A stretch of 64,000 nucleotides of DNA from Leptobrachium leishanense (GCA_009667805.1 CM019063.1:190398661-190462660), one strand, 5' to 3'; counted from the first letter of the stretch, positions 31,397 through 42,560 are shown. Numbers and translations are program-made. The notes: a model not told the origin generated them from the letters alone.

Positions 31397-31499
31397 GTAT
31401 CATGCTTTAAACACGTAAAAGTGCTGTTCATTAAACAGTGCATATAAACATATTGTGTACTTAATGCTGATAACTGAACAAATGATTCTAGGTTCAATG

Positions 31500-33265
31500 C
31501 CTATGCTTGAGCATTCCTTATACGTTAGCGCCACCTAGTGTCCAGTGTTGTGTGCGCCTTCTAAGTAGTGGAAATTCACGGAGTCCCAAAAAAAAAAACC
31601 CACAAAGTCCGTATAGAACTCCTAATTCACATCTTAGAGGTCAGGGATGGGATGATTCCATAACCTTTTTTACCACATGTTATTCTCTGCTCCTCCGGTG
31701 TCCCAGGGTATTTAACCTTCAAGAGAATATATGACAGATGGTGCAAATATTGCAAGGACCACAGCGGTAAGATATTATCACAAAGTCTTACTAACGTGGT
31801 CGAGAGCCTTCCGCATTCAGTGTTGAAGGATCAGCTTTTGGGTCAGAGAGGTGACCTCCCCTCCTATGGAAGATAGTCCCAAACGCGTTTCGCCAGTGCA
31901 TGTCTGGCTTCTTCAGTGCAATGTCTTCTTCCTGGTATCTTTGGGTCTTTATATGCTGAACGTATCTGGACGGCATGTGGCGGCGCGTACTTCCGGATCT
32001 TAAGCCGTATCTGTCCGAGTCCCAATTTGGAGTATGTAAACAACACACAATTAATAAAAAACAATATAATGAGAGTGACTAAAAAAAAGGCGATCCGCGC
32101 CGATGCAAGCAGTTAATGTGGATCTGATGTAAGAGCCTGCACAAAACAAAAAAAAAGGTGTCAGAAATATTCTATGTTGTGGACTTAACATATATATATA
32201 TATATATGTTAAAAAAGAAAGGAGGGATGGTAGAATTATATTAAAAAGCGGAGTTGAGGATGATGGTGATGTATAAATGGAATTCATAGAAGGATTAAAA
32301 CAGTAAGCTAAAATCATCTAGACAGTCCTAAAGGACTATATCATACGAAGGATGGGTGATATTTGTACCTGAATTAATAACTCAAATCCCTCTGGGGTAT
32401 AGGTAGCAATCAGGACAATATGGCCTGGGAAGTTTCTATAAAAAATAGGCTATGTGTAAAAAATGGGGGGTGGGGGAGAAGAGAAAACCCTGAGGTATAT
32501 TGTACTTCCTAACAGGGAGAAATATATAAAAAGATAAAAAAATGTTTAAGCTATATGAAGTAGAAATTGTACATAGGGACTGTATGTCCATTGGGAATAA
32601 GATAGACGTACGATCGGGAAGAATGGGATATCTGAATAAATATGCTAACCAGTTGGTTAAAATGGTAGGAATGTATGTGGTAATACTGTATATGTTGGGG
32701 GGGGGCATATATTGCCCCGCAGTACAAGTAATCACTTCAACGTTTTAAGAAGGCTACAAACCGCCCCACTAAGAGACTAGAACATAATAATAAAGGGTGT
32801 AAACGTCTAGAATAGCCATGAATCTTGCCCGCTAAATTAAAGATGCCTCTATTATTTTCTGTTTGGGCCTTTTCCCTATTACTAGATTTTCTGCCTGCCC
32901 AGCATCCTCTTCTTCTCCCCTGGGTGTTTTTACTGGGGAGCTTTGGTATCTTTCTTCCGTTGTTCTTTTACTAGTCTGGATAATTTGCCCTGGTCCGCGG
33001 ACTCCATATTTGTTTCACTGCTTGTGTTGGGTTCCTCCATCTTCCTCGGTCTTTCGGGGTCCTTTGGTATCTTCATTCTTATGCCCCAGAATGCCGTACC
33101 TGTTACACGTATAGGACCCTCTGTTTCTGTATCCTGTCCTGGCTTCATAGGTGTCTCCATAATCGCGATCTCTCTGTGGTGACCCTCTTCTGTTTCTATA
33201 ATTGGGTCTCCATGCATCTGTGTCTTTGTTCCCTCCTATCACAAAAAGTAGGTCTTTTTCCATCC
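31500..33265 (-). mobile_element. Probable Penelope-like element remnant
   Basis: The minus strand contains a block CACTGAAGAAGCCAGACATG-CACTGGCGAAACGCGTTTGG (31880-31918) of the kind found in the pseudo-LTRs of frog and fish Penelope elements, and the plus strand has AGCGCCACCTAGTGTCCAGT near 31527. Upstream in the minus sense, 33263-33015 encodes an Arg/Gly/Tyr-rich peptide (RNRRGSPQRDRDYGDTYEAR), function unknown. No RT motif was found. Boundaries and assignment are tentative. It sits in the DIRS recombinase gene. Confidence 0.4.
31887..31916 (-). ncRNA. Hammerhead-ribozyme-like core (candidate)
   Basis: The minus strand reads CTGAAGA, then GCCAG-loop-CTGGC able to form stem II, then GAAAC. 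This equals the CUGANGA...GAAA core of hammerhead ribozymes, which occur in Penelope-like elements. I could not pair a convincing stem III or locate the NUH cleavage site, so it may be a decayed or partial motif. Confidence 0.35.
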
Positions 33266-33389
33266 TAGATGACCTCCTTGATGGGATCTTCTGCCACCTT
33301 CTCTGATTGTCCTTTGTAAGTACACCAGACCAATACAGAGTCGTTTAGGCAGTCTAACTGGCTGTTTATTTTGTTTGAGGTGCCAAAAA

Positions 33390-33669
33390 AAGTCTTGCTG
33401 CATCAAAAGGAACAATTGCTAGTTGGATCAAGCAAACTGTTGTTTTGTCTTCAGCTCTGACGCCACCTTTTCAACTTAAAGCACATTCTACAATGGCTGT
33501 CTCTACCTCCCAGAGCTCTGCTGCGGCTGTTTCTCCTTTGCAAATCTGCAATGTGGCTATCTGGCAGTCCCTTCACACTTTTCAAAAACACTACTGCCTG
33601 GACGTTCCAGTCTCTGAAGATGCAGGATTTGGGCACAAGGTGCTTCTGGCGGCTCTGGCTGAATAATTC
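33390..33669 (+). pseudogene. DIRS tyrosine recombinase, C-terminal relic
   Basis: The peptide KAHSTMAVSTSQSSAAAV followed by ICNVAIWQSLHTFQKHY matches the HxxR...Y end of DIRS recombinases. The HxxR arginine is methionine here (HSTM), so a catalytic residue is missing. It is separated from the N-terminal relic by about 3.2 kb of insertions. The element 3' region with CAATAAAGCG follows at 33806. Confidence 0.8.
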
Positions 33670-33844
33670 CATCCCTTCGGTGTTCTCACTACATCCCTAC
33701 AATGAGTGCTGCATGCATGTAAAGACAAACTAGATTTTACTCACCCTAAATCTCTTTATCCTGAGTCCAGTGGCAGTCATAATGTCCCACCCATCTTATT
33801 TGGTCAATAAAGCGTATTTTGCATCAGGTTTAGTGCGTGTGTGT

Positions 33845-34003
33845 TCTTGATACTACTGAGGAGCCCTGGACCGAAAAGGATCCTTTGTAGGACGAGCGGG
33901 AGGGGCGTAGTTAAAAAAAAGCCCTCCTAGAACACTGACCTGCCTGTGCACAAAAAGAGGAAAACTCTAAAGTGAGTGCCACCTGCACTGAAGGAAAACA
34001 GTG
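33845..34003 (-). repeat. DIRS right inverted terminal repeat
   Basis: Complement of the left repeat at 18613-18789. Confidence 0.8.
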
Positions 34004-34309
34004 AGTAAAGTCTAGGTTTTTTTCTCTTTGGTTCTGCTATAAAACAGGATTTCAAATAGCATTTAAATGTGATGAGAAAAACTGGCGAATATTAGCTTAG
34101 CACATGGAGCTCAGCAGCGAAGGGGTTAATGCTCAAGTGTAATACGACCCCAAATCTAAAGAATATGAAATGGAATAAGTGTAAATCTTACACCTCAGAA
34201 AAGCTATATATGGGGTGACGGGTCAAGTATCTGATACATGTATGAAATATTGGTGAGGGTTTACTTAACATAGGCACAACTATGTAGTGAATAAAAATGA
34301 GTTGCTTTA

Positions 34310-34644
34310 GGCCGGGGTCAGACGAGCGTTTTTAAGAACGGAAGGAACGTCTGTGAGTGGACATTCCTTCCACTCTGATACCCGTCTGACCACCTCGCTG
34401 AGCGCAGTTAGTGCGCTCAGCGCTGCCAGGCTCGATCCTCCTATGGAGGATTGCGCTTTGCAGCCCCGTCCAACGCACGTCTAGCGTTTCGATGGGGAGG
34501 CTTTCTGCACGTCTGCTTGTAGCATGTGCAATTCATGCGTAGTTACATTGTGTGACCGGCCCCGTCGAAGCGTCACAACGCTGCGATGGATGCCAGGAGG
34601 TACGTCAGTATGGGCACACATAGTGCGCTCGTCTGACCCCGGCC
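34310..34644. mobile_element. MITE with GGCCGGGGTCAGACGAGCG ends, TTA TSD
   Basis: The ends GGCCGGGGTCAGACGAGCG and CGCTCGTCTGACCCCGGCC are perfect inverted repeats, flanked by TTA at 34307-34309 and 34645-34647. The 335-bp interior is CpG-rich and noncoding. It is the best-preserved member of a group with 6119, 37090, 41543 and 62665. The TWA duplication suggests PIF/Harbinger mobilisation (inference). Confidence 0.9.
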
Positions 34645-34683
34645 TTAAAGTGTCACTTGTACATCAACAAATGCATATAAGTA

Positions 34684-35779
34684 TGTAGCGCTACTCTCGC
34701 GAGAGCTAATAAATTTGACGGGCCCTCTGTCTCACTCCAGTGATCATCCACCTCCGGCGCCAAGTAACACCAAGACAAGGTTATACTATAAATAAAAAAA
34801 AGGGTTTATTAGGACTAGCGAGCAGCCCCTCTGTAGAACAAAGTAATCAACAGTATAACAATATCAATTGGAGTCAGCACAATCATGAATAAATGAACAG
34901 TGCGCTTTGCAATACTTCAATTATGGACTATAATTGACATGACCGATATCCGTAACCTTTCTCAACCATGTAAATTCTATCTAACCACTGGAAGTTACAC
35001 AAAGTCGCGAGTCGGCTAGCGTTGGGGCCCTTTGAATTCTGCCGTTGGGTACCTTTAATGTGAAACCATATTTGCACTCCACAATGTGAGAAAGAAATCT
35101 TCGCAAAGTGTCACAAGATTTGTAACTGCAGCGATCCTCCTTTTAAATGGAGCTGCGTGGGCAGTAGAATTAGGTCGGACAATAAAGTTAGCAATCTCAA
35201 CTCACGCAGGGCAGTAGACGAATACCTCTCTCCGTTAGATACACTCACTCCTTCCCCGCTGGACGGTAGCTCGATCGCTATCTCTAGCGCTGGAAACATA
35301 CGAGGACCACCGAATGCACGATCCACAACACAGGACCGTCCACCCTGTCAGTCTCTCTCTCTCTCTGACATTGGTAACACACGAGGGCAACCGGATCTCT
35401 TCTCCACGGTATGCAAGAGGACAGCTAAAAGCACGATCAGCCAAACAGGGCTGTCCATGCCATCCGCCTCGCCCTCTCTGGCTTCTCTCTGTCCCCCACG
35501 TGTACTTCCTTCCCTGGAAAATGCAGGCTCCTCTCTCGCACTGCTGGGAGGCATAGTTTACTTCCTGACAAATTGCATTAGGCTCTCTGTACTTGAAACT
35601 ACATGTTCCAGAATCCTTTCAGTCTTCCTGTCTTAAACAACTTCCTTTTGCAATGAAGAGACAGGGAAGGGAGGGGAAATTCACCTACAGCGGTGACAGG
35701 CTGCATGTCTCTGTCCAAGCCTGAGCCACAGTGAAAAATACAACAGTCCATACAGACAGTTCAAGAAGCCTCCGCTACA
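34684..35779 (-). mobile_element. Candidate solo LTR, 1.1 kb
   Basis: Begins TGTAGCG and ends CGCTACA, a TG...CA inverted terminus, with the 4-bp direct repeat AGTA on both sides (34680-34683, 35780-35783). A TTTATT near 34805 could be a minus-strand polyadenylation signal, suggesting minus orientation. A 159-codon plus-strand frame inside (35157-35636) has no recognisable domain. No internal retroviral sequence adjoins it. Confidence 0.55.
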
Positions 35780-35783
35780 AGTA

Positions 35784-36199
35784 TATTAATAGAAATATCT
35801 TTCAATGGAGTGAATAATAATTATAATACAGATAGTAATAATAGAAAACAACACAAAACAACAAACAATATCCAAACAATCCAGTGAAGGTGCACAGATA
35901 TATATTTATTTGTTGCAAAAATGAATACAATTTTTAAAGACATTTTATAACAAACTGGAAACATAACACATAATACAATGAAAAGTGCAAGTAAATAGTA
36001 GGTAACAAGTTACCAGACAATCTTTTATTACATTACATACAATCATAGCTGCGTATATACACAAAAAGCCGATTACCATTTCAAAGAGTAAGAATTAAGA
36101 CAAATGTAATTCAAGAACATTTAAAGCATAATGTATTGCGATCTCTCAAACACATTGTCAATAGAAGATCATCAGTGGATGACCAGTCTTGATGGAGCA
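35784..36199. other. AT-rich noncoding stretch
   Basis: No coding sequence or repeat ends recognised. Confidence 0.4.
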
Positions 36200-36880
36200 T
36201 ACACATGTTTAAAGGGGTTATTTTCACCTACACTAAAAGGGACTCGCATATCACAACTCAGGGAATACGCACCGACTCAAATCCACTCACATAACACAAC
36301 ACAGGGTTATACTCCTATGTTCAATGACACTCCCAAACCATTACGCATGGTATACTCAAACCACAACTCAGGGTATTCTCATCAACTCAATAGCACTCAC
36401 CAATAAACAGAGATTACCCATCCAAAAGGCACTTGCATACCACTACACATCGTATACTCAAACTCACAGGCACTCACAAACTGTAAGACAGCGTATGCTC
36501 ATTAACACAGTAGCACTCACATCCCACTACATAGGGAATACCAAATCTCAAAGGCACTCGCATACCACTACTCATGGTATACTCAGCAACTCGAAGGCAA
36601 TCACATCCCACTACACAGAGTATACTCACTTCAAAAGCACTTGCATCCTATTACTCAGGGAATGTTCATCAACTCAATGTAGCTCCCATACCACTTCCAA
36701 GGATATTTTCTACTCAAAGGCATACTTTCTTTGAACATCCTACTATTCAGAGTATACACAACTCAAAGGCACACGCATACCTCTATACAGCCTATATGAT
36801 CTATTCAAAGGCATTTCCATACCATTAGAGCATTATCTTCATCTCAAAGACACTCAAGAATCAGTAAGACATTCTCATAC
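36200..36880. repeat. Degenerate tandem array of about 60-65-bp units
   Basis: Words such as ACTCAAAGGCACTCGCATAC, CACTACTCATGGTATACTCA and CATCAACTCAATAGCACTCA recur roughly every 60 bp with substitutions and small indels through ten or so units. Open frames across it are by-products. No centromeric or gene function is evident. Confidence 0.7.
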
Positions 36881-37089
36881 AAAAACACTCATGTGCCTCT
36901 CATTATAGATTTTTCATCATCTCCAAGAGACTTAAACCACAAAGTTGTATTGTTTCCAGTGAAGGTTTAGGTGAAAAACACACATTTACAGGAAAGATGT
37001 TAAAATGTCAAGAGTTTGACACAGAAACCCTCAATACACCGTTTTTGACAGTCCATGCAGACTACTGATGCTGGGACACTGCAAATTTA

Positions 37090-37493
37090 GGCCTAATTCA
37101 CACTGATACGCCTGTACGCGCGTATTGTACTACTGTATATGCAAATAAATGGCTCCATACATATAGCCGCAAATGGAGCCGTATATTTGCGTAGCGTAAA
37201 CATGCGCAAAAACAGAATGGAACCGAGAGGTGTCCGGGCAGCGTATTTTTGCTGTTTTAATGCAAATACGCGCGCGTATACTGTACGCAACAAGCGTCCG
37301 TTATCCAAGCCTCTCCGGCAAAGCGCTAGGATGGATATTGACGGAGCTGCAAAGTGTGATTCTCCATAGGAGGATCGAGCCTTGCAGCACTGAGCGCACT
37401 GAGCAAGGTGGCCAGAAGGGCGTCGAGTGGAAAGAACGTCCACTTTCACGGATGTTCCTTCTCCTCTCCAAAGACGCTCGTCTGACACTAGCC
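37090..37493. mobile_element. CpG-rich MITE, GGC...GCC ends, TWA TSD
   Basis: The left end GGCCTAATTCACACTGATAC and the right end GACGCTCGTCTGACACTAGCC are inverted with mismatches; flanks are TTA and TAA. The interior shares CTCCATAGGAGGATCGAGCC and GCACTGAGCGCAC words with the MITE at 34310, so the two are related. Confidence 0.75.
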
Positions 37494-39111
37494 TAAGTTG
37501 GAACAGGTGACCTGACATAGGAACTCTAAATTCTTGCACAATCGGGAGGGCTATTATAACATGACTATTTACAACAACGTACAAGTCCTGCGAAGAGTCC
37601 AGTAAATGCAACTTATGACACTCACAAGGTGTATTTATGATAATATTATAAACTAAGTGATATTATTAGTATATTTAGAATACAAACAGGACCGAAAGCT
37701 GGAAAACACCTAGTAACTTCACTACTCTAGAATCTTTAGCTGGTAACATTTTAACTGTGTAGTAGCCACATACAAATCACTTAACTCTCAAAGTTGGGCG
37801 TTATGAGTGTGTAATGGGAGGATGCATACTAGTTACAATCATGATGAACACCACTGATGATGCATGGAGGCAAGGCACATGAAAAAGGATATGCAGTCAA
37901 AAAAGGGTGAGCACATATAATATCTCACATGTCCTAATCTAATTCCACACATTGCATGTACATAGTTATTTCTCTGGGCAACCCACAGACACAAATAAGG
38001 ACACAGAGGGAAGGGATTCTTGCCCTGGAATGCTCCCTCTTCCCAGACATATGGAGGCTTAATAATATAAAAGGTGTTATTTTAATATGGATTTTCCATT
38101 GGATGGAAATCCTTCCTGGAATGAGCTAGATGCCTCAATAAAATGATACAAGTCCAAAAATTATATTTTTCATGTATTTTCACTTTGCAAATGTCTAGTG
38201 AGATACTTTTCAACTCACAATAATCACGTAATTTCAGTGCAATTTGGCATTCTGTGAATAGAAGACACGATAGTCTTTTATGGGGAAATTTCGGTGCTGT
38301 TGAATTGCAGCAAACTGACGCAAATTGCACCATAGTTTGCTGTCAATTCGCCAATATTTGGTGAATTGACAGTTTAGTGGATAGACAAATTGCACCGAAC
38401 GGTGAAATATATTGTATATCTGTTGCAAAACTGTCGTTCTTCAATTCATTTCAGATGGCTCGAGCCTTTACACTTATCAAAGCAAGATTCAGAGGCGTCT
38501 TATTGCATTATGCACTATTGTCTTGCATTAATTTATCGTAACCCATGTACAGTGGTGCAGAATACACTGGGGCAATACAAATAATAAAAGCCAAATATTA
38601 ATCTAAATAGATGTGAAAGGATTCTGATCTGCCAAGGTTAAATATGACAGCGTGCCATATGTTCCAAAATTATAGCAAAAATAATAAAGCAGGCACGGAA
38701 AAGGAATCAGAATTTTTGGACTTATAATGGACCATCTAGATTTTGAAAATTCAGCCTTCAATTCACTTTTATGCAAATAATCCTTATGTGATAGAGCTGT
38801 GTATCCCAACTCTAATCCTCAAGTTCCCCTAACAGGCCATAACATTTTAAGGATCACCTTGGGGAAATGCAGCCTGAATCCTGCAATCACTGAGCAACAA
38901 ATCATATCACCTGTGCTGTGCTTCAGATATCTGGCACACCTGGCCTGCTAGGGGGAACAGGGTCGGTAACCACTGTGATAGAAAATACGAAACCTGATAA
39001 ATTATTATTTCTCTGCCTCAAAAACACCTTAAAGCACTTTTTCCATATATAAACATTCTTTAGGCACTGCATTCTCACTTTGTATGCAATATGCACAGCT
39101 TGTTCTCGCAA
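37494..39111. other. Intergenic DNA downstream of RITA1
   Basis: Noncoding. At 38228-38402 there is a palindrome-rich relic (AATTTGGCATTC, GTCAATTCGCC AATATTTGGTGAATTGAC) resembling the MITE at 60375. No gene recognised. Confidence 0.5.
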
Positions 39112-39547
39112 TCATTTCCATGGCGGCCTTTCTTGTAATGTACCTGAACCTTTCCTAGCTGTCACTCTACCTGACCAGCTTGAAGATCGGGCAGTGCCCC
39201 TGATAGACGAATGACAATGAGACGTGGCACTAACTGAGGGTCCTGCTACAGAAGAAGAACATCCACCAGAGTCAGAATCATTTTCTGGAACTTTCCAGAA
39301 ATCCCCTTTCCCTTTGTATGCCCCTAGTATACTTTCTGAACCTTCTGGAGGATGTACTGCTCGGACACGGAATGTGCCGGTATCAGGTTTGGAAGCCTGT
39401 GGTCTTAACACTGGAGTAGGGCACCAAAGAAGAGGACGTAGTCGAATGGCGTCCTCTTTTTTCACCCATGGTGCTTCCCAGCCACATTCTTCTATCCCCT
39501 GACCAAATAGAGTCTCATCACAATAAGAAGGAGATCGACTCATGACC
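39112..39547 (-). CDS. RITA1: RITA1 coding exon 2 with stop
   Basis: Acceptor tttctttttcag before 39547; TGA at 39114-39112 after PPWK. The reading frame continues exactly from the previous exon. Confidence 0.92.
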
Positions 39548-40203
39548 CTGAAAAAGAAAGACAAAGGGAAGAACTCCAGTTAAAGTGTATTAAAATCCAG
39601 TTAACCTAGGGTTACCAGGTCTACCTAGTGTTCCTGGACACATATTATTTCATGGCTAGGTAGAGCATGGGAAGTTACCACCCTGCAAATGTTTTGCTCA
39701 AATTCTGCAGAAAGGAAATCAATTACATGATCTAGACAGGTCATCTGAGATTCCTTACCTACAGTATATGAATTCTACATACTGGAGGGTTGCATTTTCT
39801 TGCACTGTCCATCAGCATGAACAAGTTGTACGTATTCAGTTCAACAAGGCCGATCTGGCAGCTCTAAATTAACCTCATTCTTATTTCCAGAGCACTGTGC
39901 TGTGAAATGTCATTGTAACTCGTACCTGTATTGTGCTTTTTTCCTGGGTGTCCCATTTGGGGTACGGTTGGTCCTACAGCTGGTGCTACCTTTGGTCTCT
40001 ATGGTTTCATTTTGGCTCCACACACGAGGGACCTGGCCAGGAGGTGCAGGACTCCACTGTAGAGTCAAATCCGCTCTTCCTGGAGTGCTGCTGAACAAGG
40101 TGTCATCAACATATGAATTTGCTGCTTTCACCCGGTAAGCACTACGGCTTTTGCGCTGAGGAAGTGAAGTCCGATGTCCCGTAATGGAGAGGTCTAGAGA
40201 CAT
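39112..40203 (-). CDS. RITA1: RITA1, RBPJ-interacting and tubulin-associated protein
   Basis: RITA1 binds RBPJ and tubulin, shuttles RBPJ out of the nucleus and so damps Notch signalling. Two coding exons, 40203-39926 and 39547-39112, splice in phase 2 to give 237 aa (human 269). Conserved blocks are AYRVKAANSYVDDTLFSS (residues 22-39), GTPRKK before the junction, SPSYCDETLFGQ (98-109), LRPLLWCPTP, RAVHPPEGSES (RBPJ-contact region by position) and the C-terminal PPWK (234-237), identical in human. The ATG at 40203 directly follows a strong acceptor (ctgtcttttccag at 40221), so the 5' UTR is split. The gene lies between IQCD and DDX54 as in mammals. Confidence 0.92.
39608..39866. repeat. Palindromic MITE in RITA1 intron
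   Basis: The left end AGGGTTACCAGGTCTACCTA and the right end GGCCGATCTGGCAGCTCT are inverted; the internal GTTCCTGGACACATATTATT block matches the elements at 8631 and 8940. It fills most of the short RITA1 intron (39548-39925). Confidence 0.65.
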
Positions 40204-40220
40204 ATCTTCAAAATATAAGC
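39926..40220 (-). CDS. RITA1: RITA1 coding exon 1
   Basis: The exon runs from 40220; coding starts at the ATG at 40203 (MSLDLSITGHRTSLPQRKS). Donor CAG|gtacga after 39926 leaves two nucleotides that complete an arginine codon in the next exon. Confidence 0.9.
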
Positions 40221-40691
40221 CTGGAAAAGACAGGGTAATTATCCACAAGGTGGCTACATTTATAAAGGCACATTCATTGCTCAGAAATGTATGCCTTTCT
40301 ACTAATTTCATGCTAATTATTTGGGAGAATGTATTGCTTGAAAAAAAAAAAAAATCACCTAATTGCAGTTTATCATCTGAAGTCCAATGTTGAAAGACGG
40401 ATACCACCGGATATTTTGTTGGTAAAAAAAACAAAGACTACACTTTTTAAATAGGGGGTCCCAGTGGTCACCCACTAATGTATAAGTGAATATGAAGGTC
40501 TCCCAATTTGAGCCATTAGCCATCTGCTTCATAAAAATGACTTAACTGCCCATAAAAAGTGTGAGAACCAAGAAGAACGCACATCCTTCAAGTCATGTGT
40601 CACAATCCCACACCCCCAAACAAATGGGAGATGAGGAGGGGCAGGAGGTCTATAAGAATATATGTTAAGGATAAAGTAAAAAATTGTGCTA

Positions 40692-41441
40692 AACCTAGAT
40701 TTACCCGAGTAAAGTTGACATTAACTTGCAGCTTTGGCAGAAGTCCAAAACAAAATCAACCATAGGGAAGCCCTGCTTTACGACGTTCTACCCAAATGCT
40801 GCTGGGTAACATAGCAGCCATCAGGGGGTGACAGTCCATGACATGTTCAGGGGCCCAGTTTATCAGGGGCCCTTGCCAAACCCTATGTGCACCTTAAATG
40901 TCAAATAGGTAAGGGCCCCATCAAAGACTGGTCAACCAAGATAACAGTAATTTTCCCAGTGGGCCGCGTCATCTAGGGTCTGGTCAGAGCACTCTGGCTC
41001 ATAAAAGAGGGATCGATTAGTATGATCTGCACCAGGGAACACATTTTATCCCGTTGCTGGACCACCAGGGATTTAGTCCATTCCCAGTAAAATAAGGTTT
41101 ACAGAAAGAGGCAAAATGTTATATTTTTAACTAGTTCACTGAAATGGGCAGATAACAGTAGGGGGCCCTGACCAGTGGTTTAGTAAGGGGCCCCACGATT
41201 TCTGATGGCAGCCCTGCTGGGTAATGTGTTAATTGAGACTTTGGAGTGGCATACTGTTGACCCAAAACCTAGGATTAACCATGTCCATGGCTAACCCTGA
41301 TCCTAAAAATAAAAAAATCACTATTACCCTAGTGTTTGGGTAGGTCGTGGTAAACTTGAGCTTCCCGATGTTTGATTTCATTTTGGGCTTTAGCCAAAGC
41401 TGCAGATTAATGTCAACTTTACTCCGGTAATCCTAGGTAAG
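40692..41441. repeat. Long imperfect palindromic repeat
   Basis: The left arm (AAACCTAGATTTACCCGAGT, AAAGTTGACATTAACTTGCA, GCTTTGG) pairs with 41372-41441 (CCAAAGCTGCAGATTAATGT, CAACTTTACTCCGG). A further partial right arm follows at 41448-41520, so the repeat is tandemly reused. The middle holds GGGGCCCTTG/AAGGGCCCC palindromes. Confidence 0.55.
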
Positions 41442-41542
41442 TCTGATGGTTGATTTCATTCTGCGTTTTACCCGAAGCTGTAAAAAAAAGTAACGTCACT
41501 TTTACCCAGGTAATCGTTGGTCTATCACCATTTCTGGCTTTA

Positions 41543-41821
41543 GGCCAGGGGCACACTAGGCGTTTTCTTTAACGCACTAGCGTGCGTTAAACCAAAACGC
41601 TAACACACCGGCGTCCACTTGCCCCCTCCTCAGCGCTTTGCAGGACCGTTGATGCGCATCCTAGCGCATCAACGGTGAGCATCACTAGACGCACGCATGC
41701 TGCGCACGCCCAAGGATGTGACCAGCCCCGTCTGCAGCATCACAACGCTGCAATGGACGCCAGTAAGTGCGTCATAACACGCGCTAGTGTGCACAAGAAG
41801 ACGTCTAGTGTGCACTCAGCC
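41543..41821. mobile_element. MITE with GGCCAGGGGCACACTAGGCG end, TTA TSD
   Basis: The left end GGCCAGGGGCACACTAGGCG and the right end GACGTCTAGTGTGCACTCAGC-C are inverted; TTA flanks both sides (41540-41542, 41822-41824). The interior is CpG-rich with ACGCACGCATGC. 279 bp, noncoding. Confidence 0.8.
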
Positions 41822-42250
41822 TTACCTGTAGCACATACACTTCTCTGGCCAGGATACAGACCCAAATCAATGATGTAAATTGAAAATTGTCTCAGGTCTA
41901 TTCAAAGAAAGGTGAAACTCAGGAGAATTGGCAGAAGAGATGTAGGCCAAATAGCCGATTTGGACAGTGAGATAAATGGGAGAATTTTTCTGGTTTGGCT
42001 AGTTTGACCTAGAATTTTCTCTTCTCCAGTCATTCTCCTGAGGGTCACCTTTGAATAGACCTGTATGTCACAATAACTGGATTGATTCCCCGATTCCTTT
42101 CACTAATTTGGCCTGAAACTCCCACTCCCCTGGAAGCCCACCGTTTGGTGCACACAAACAAAAACCATCTGTATTAAGGAGCTGAGGTCTGCCGCCCGGT
42201 GACACAATGTATCGCTAGTTACCCCATAATGCGTTAGACATGCAACTCAC

Positions 42251-42560
42251 TGATTTCGCAGCCTCAGCTCCCATGGTAATACACAAACAGCGAGATGGAC
42301 TCCTGCATCTCTCAGCCAGCCGCGGGGGTGTCAAAGCTACGCATATACAGCTTAGTATTACCATGTGTTTATTTGTATCGATTATAAACGTTCTGTTCTT
42401 GACATCTATAACTAATGTGCTTACTATAACGTTAGCGTGGGCTTATCAATGACCGCGGAAACCAAGGTGGACCACCCCCTGCTAAAACAAGTCTGTTGGT
42501 AGTATCCAGGAAGTGACGAACATGATTTCCGGGTCCAGAAGACACACGTGTGTATGTGAT
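42251..42560. promoter_or_regulatory. Candidate RITA1/DDX54 bidirectional promoter
   Basis: Lies between the divergent RITA1 and DDX54 genes. On the minus strand a consensus donor GTGAGT follows 42251, fitting a noncoding RITA1 first exon that would splice to 40220. On the plus side there are GGAAGTGACG (42509) and TTTCCGGG (42527), ETS-like sites in opposite orientation, and CCGCGG words. The DDX54 first exon was not located with confidence; GCAG|GTTTGT near 42572 is a weak donor. Confidence 0.4.

Larger units (their letters stand above)
18613..34003 (+). mobile_element. Degenerate DIRS-type retroelement, split by insertions
   Basis: DIRS elements encode reverse transcriptase, RNase H and a tyrosine recombinase and have inverted terminal repeats. 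Left (18613-18789) and right (33845-34003) ends are complementary over about 160 bp, for example ACACAGGCAGG / CCTGCCTGTG, TTCTAGGA / TCCTAGAA, AAGGATCC and CCAGGGCT / AGCCCTGG. In between, in order, are a serine-rich gag-like relic, RT with VDLKDAYLHI and YLDDLLV, RNase H with HIQGRLNNLVDDLSRS, and YR segments. Stops and frameshifts are frequent, so it is dead. A LINE, an L1 and a compound Penelope/MITE block sit inside. Confidence 0.85.

Noticed and set aside
35157..35636. 159-codon plus-strand frame
   Set aside because: Lies in the candidate solo LTR, has low-complexity Ser/Pro composition and no recognisable domain.
39224..39502. 92-codon plus-strand frame
   Set aside because: Antisense to RITA1 exon 2, which has clear homology on the other strand.
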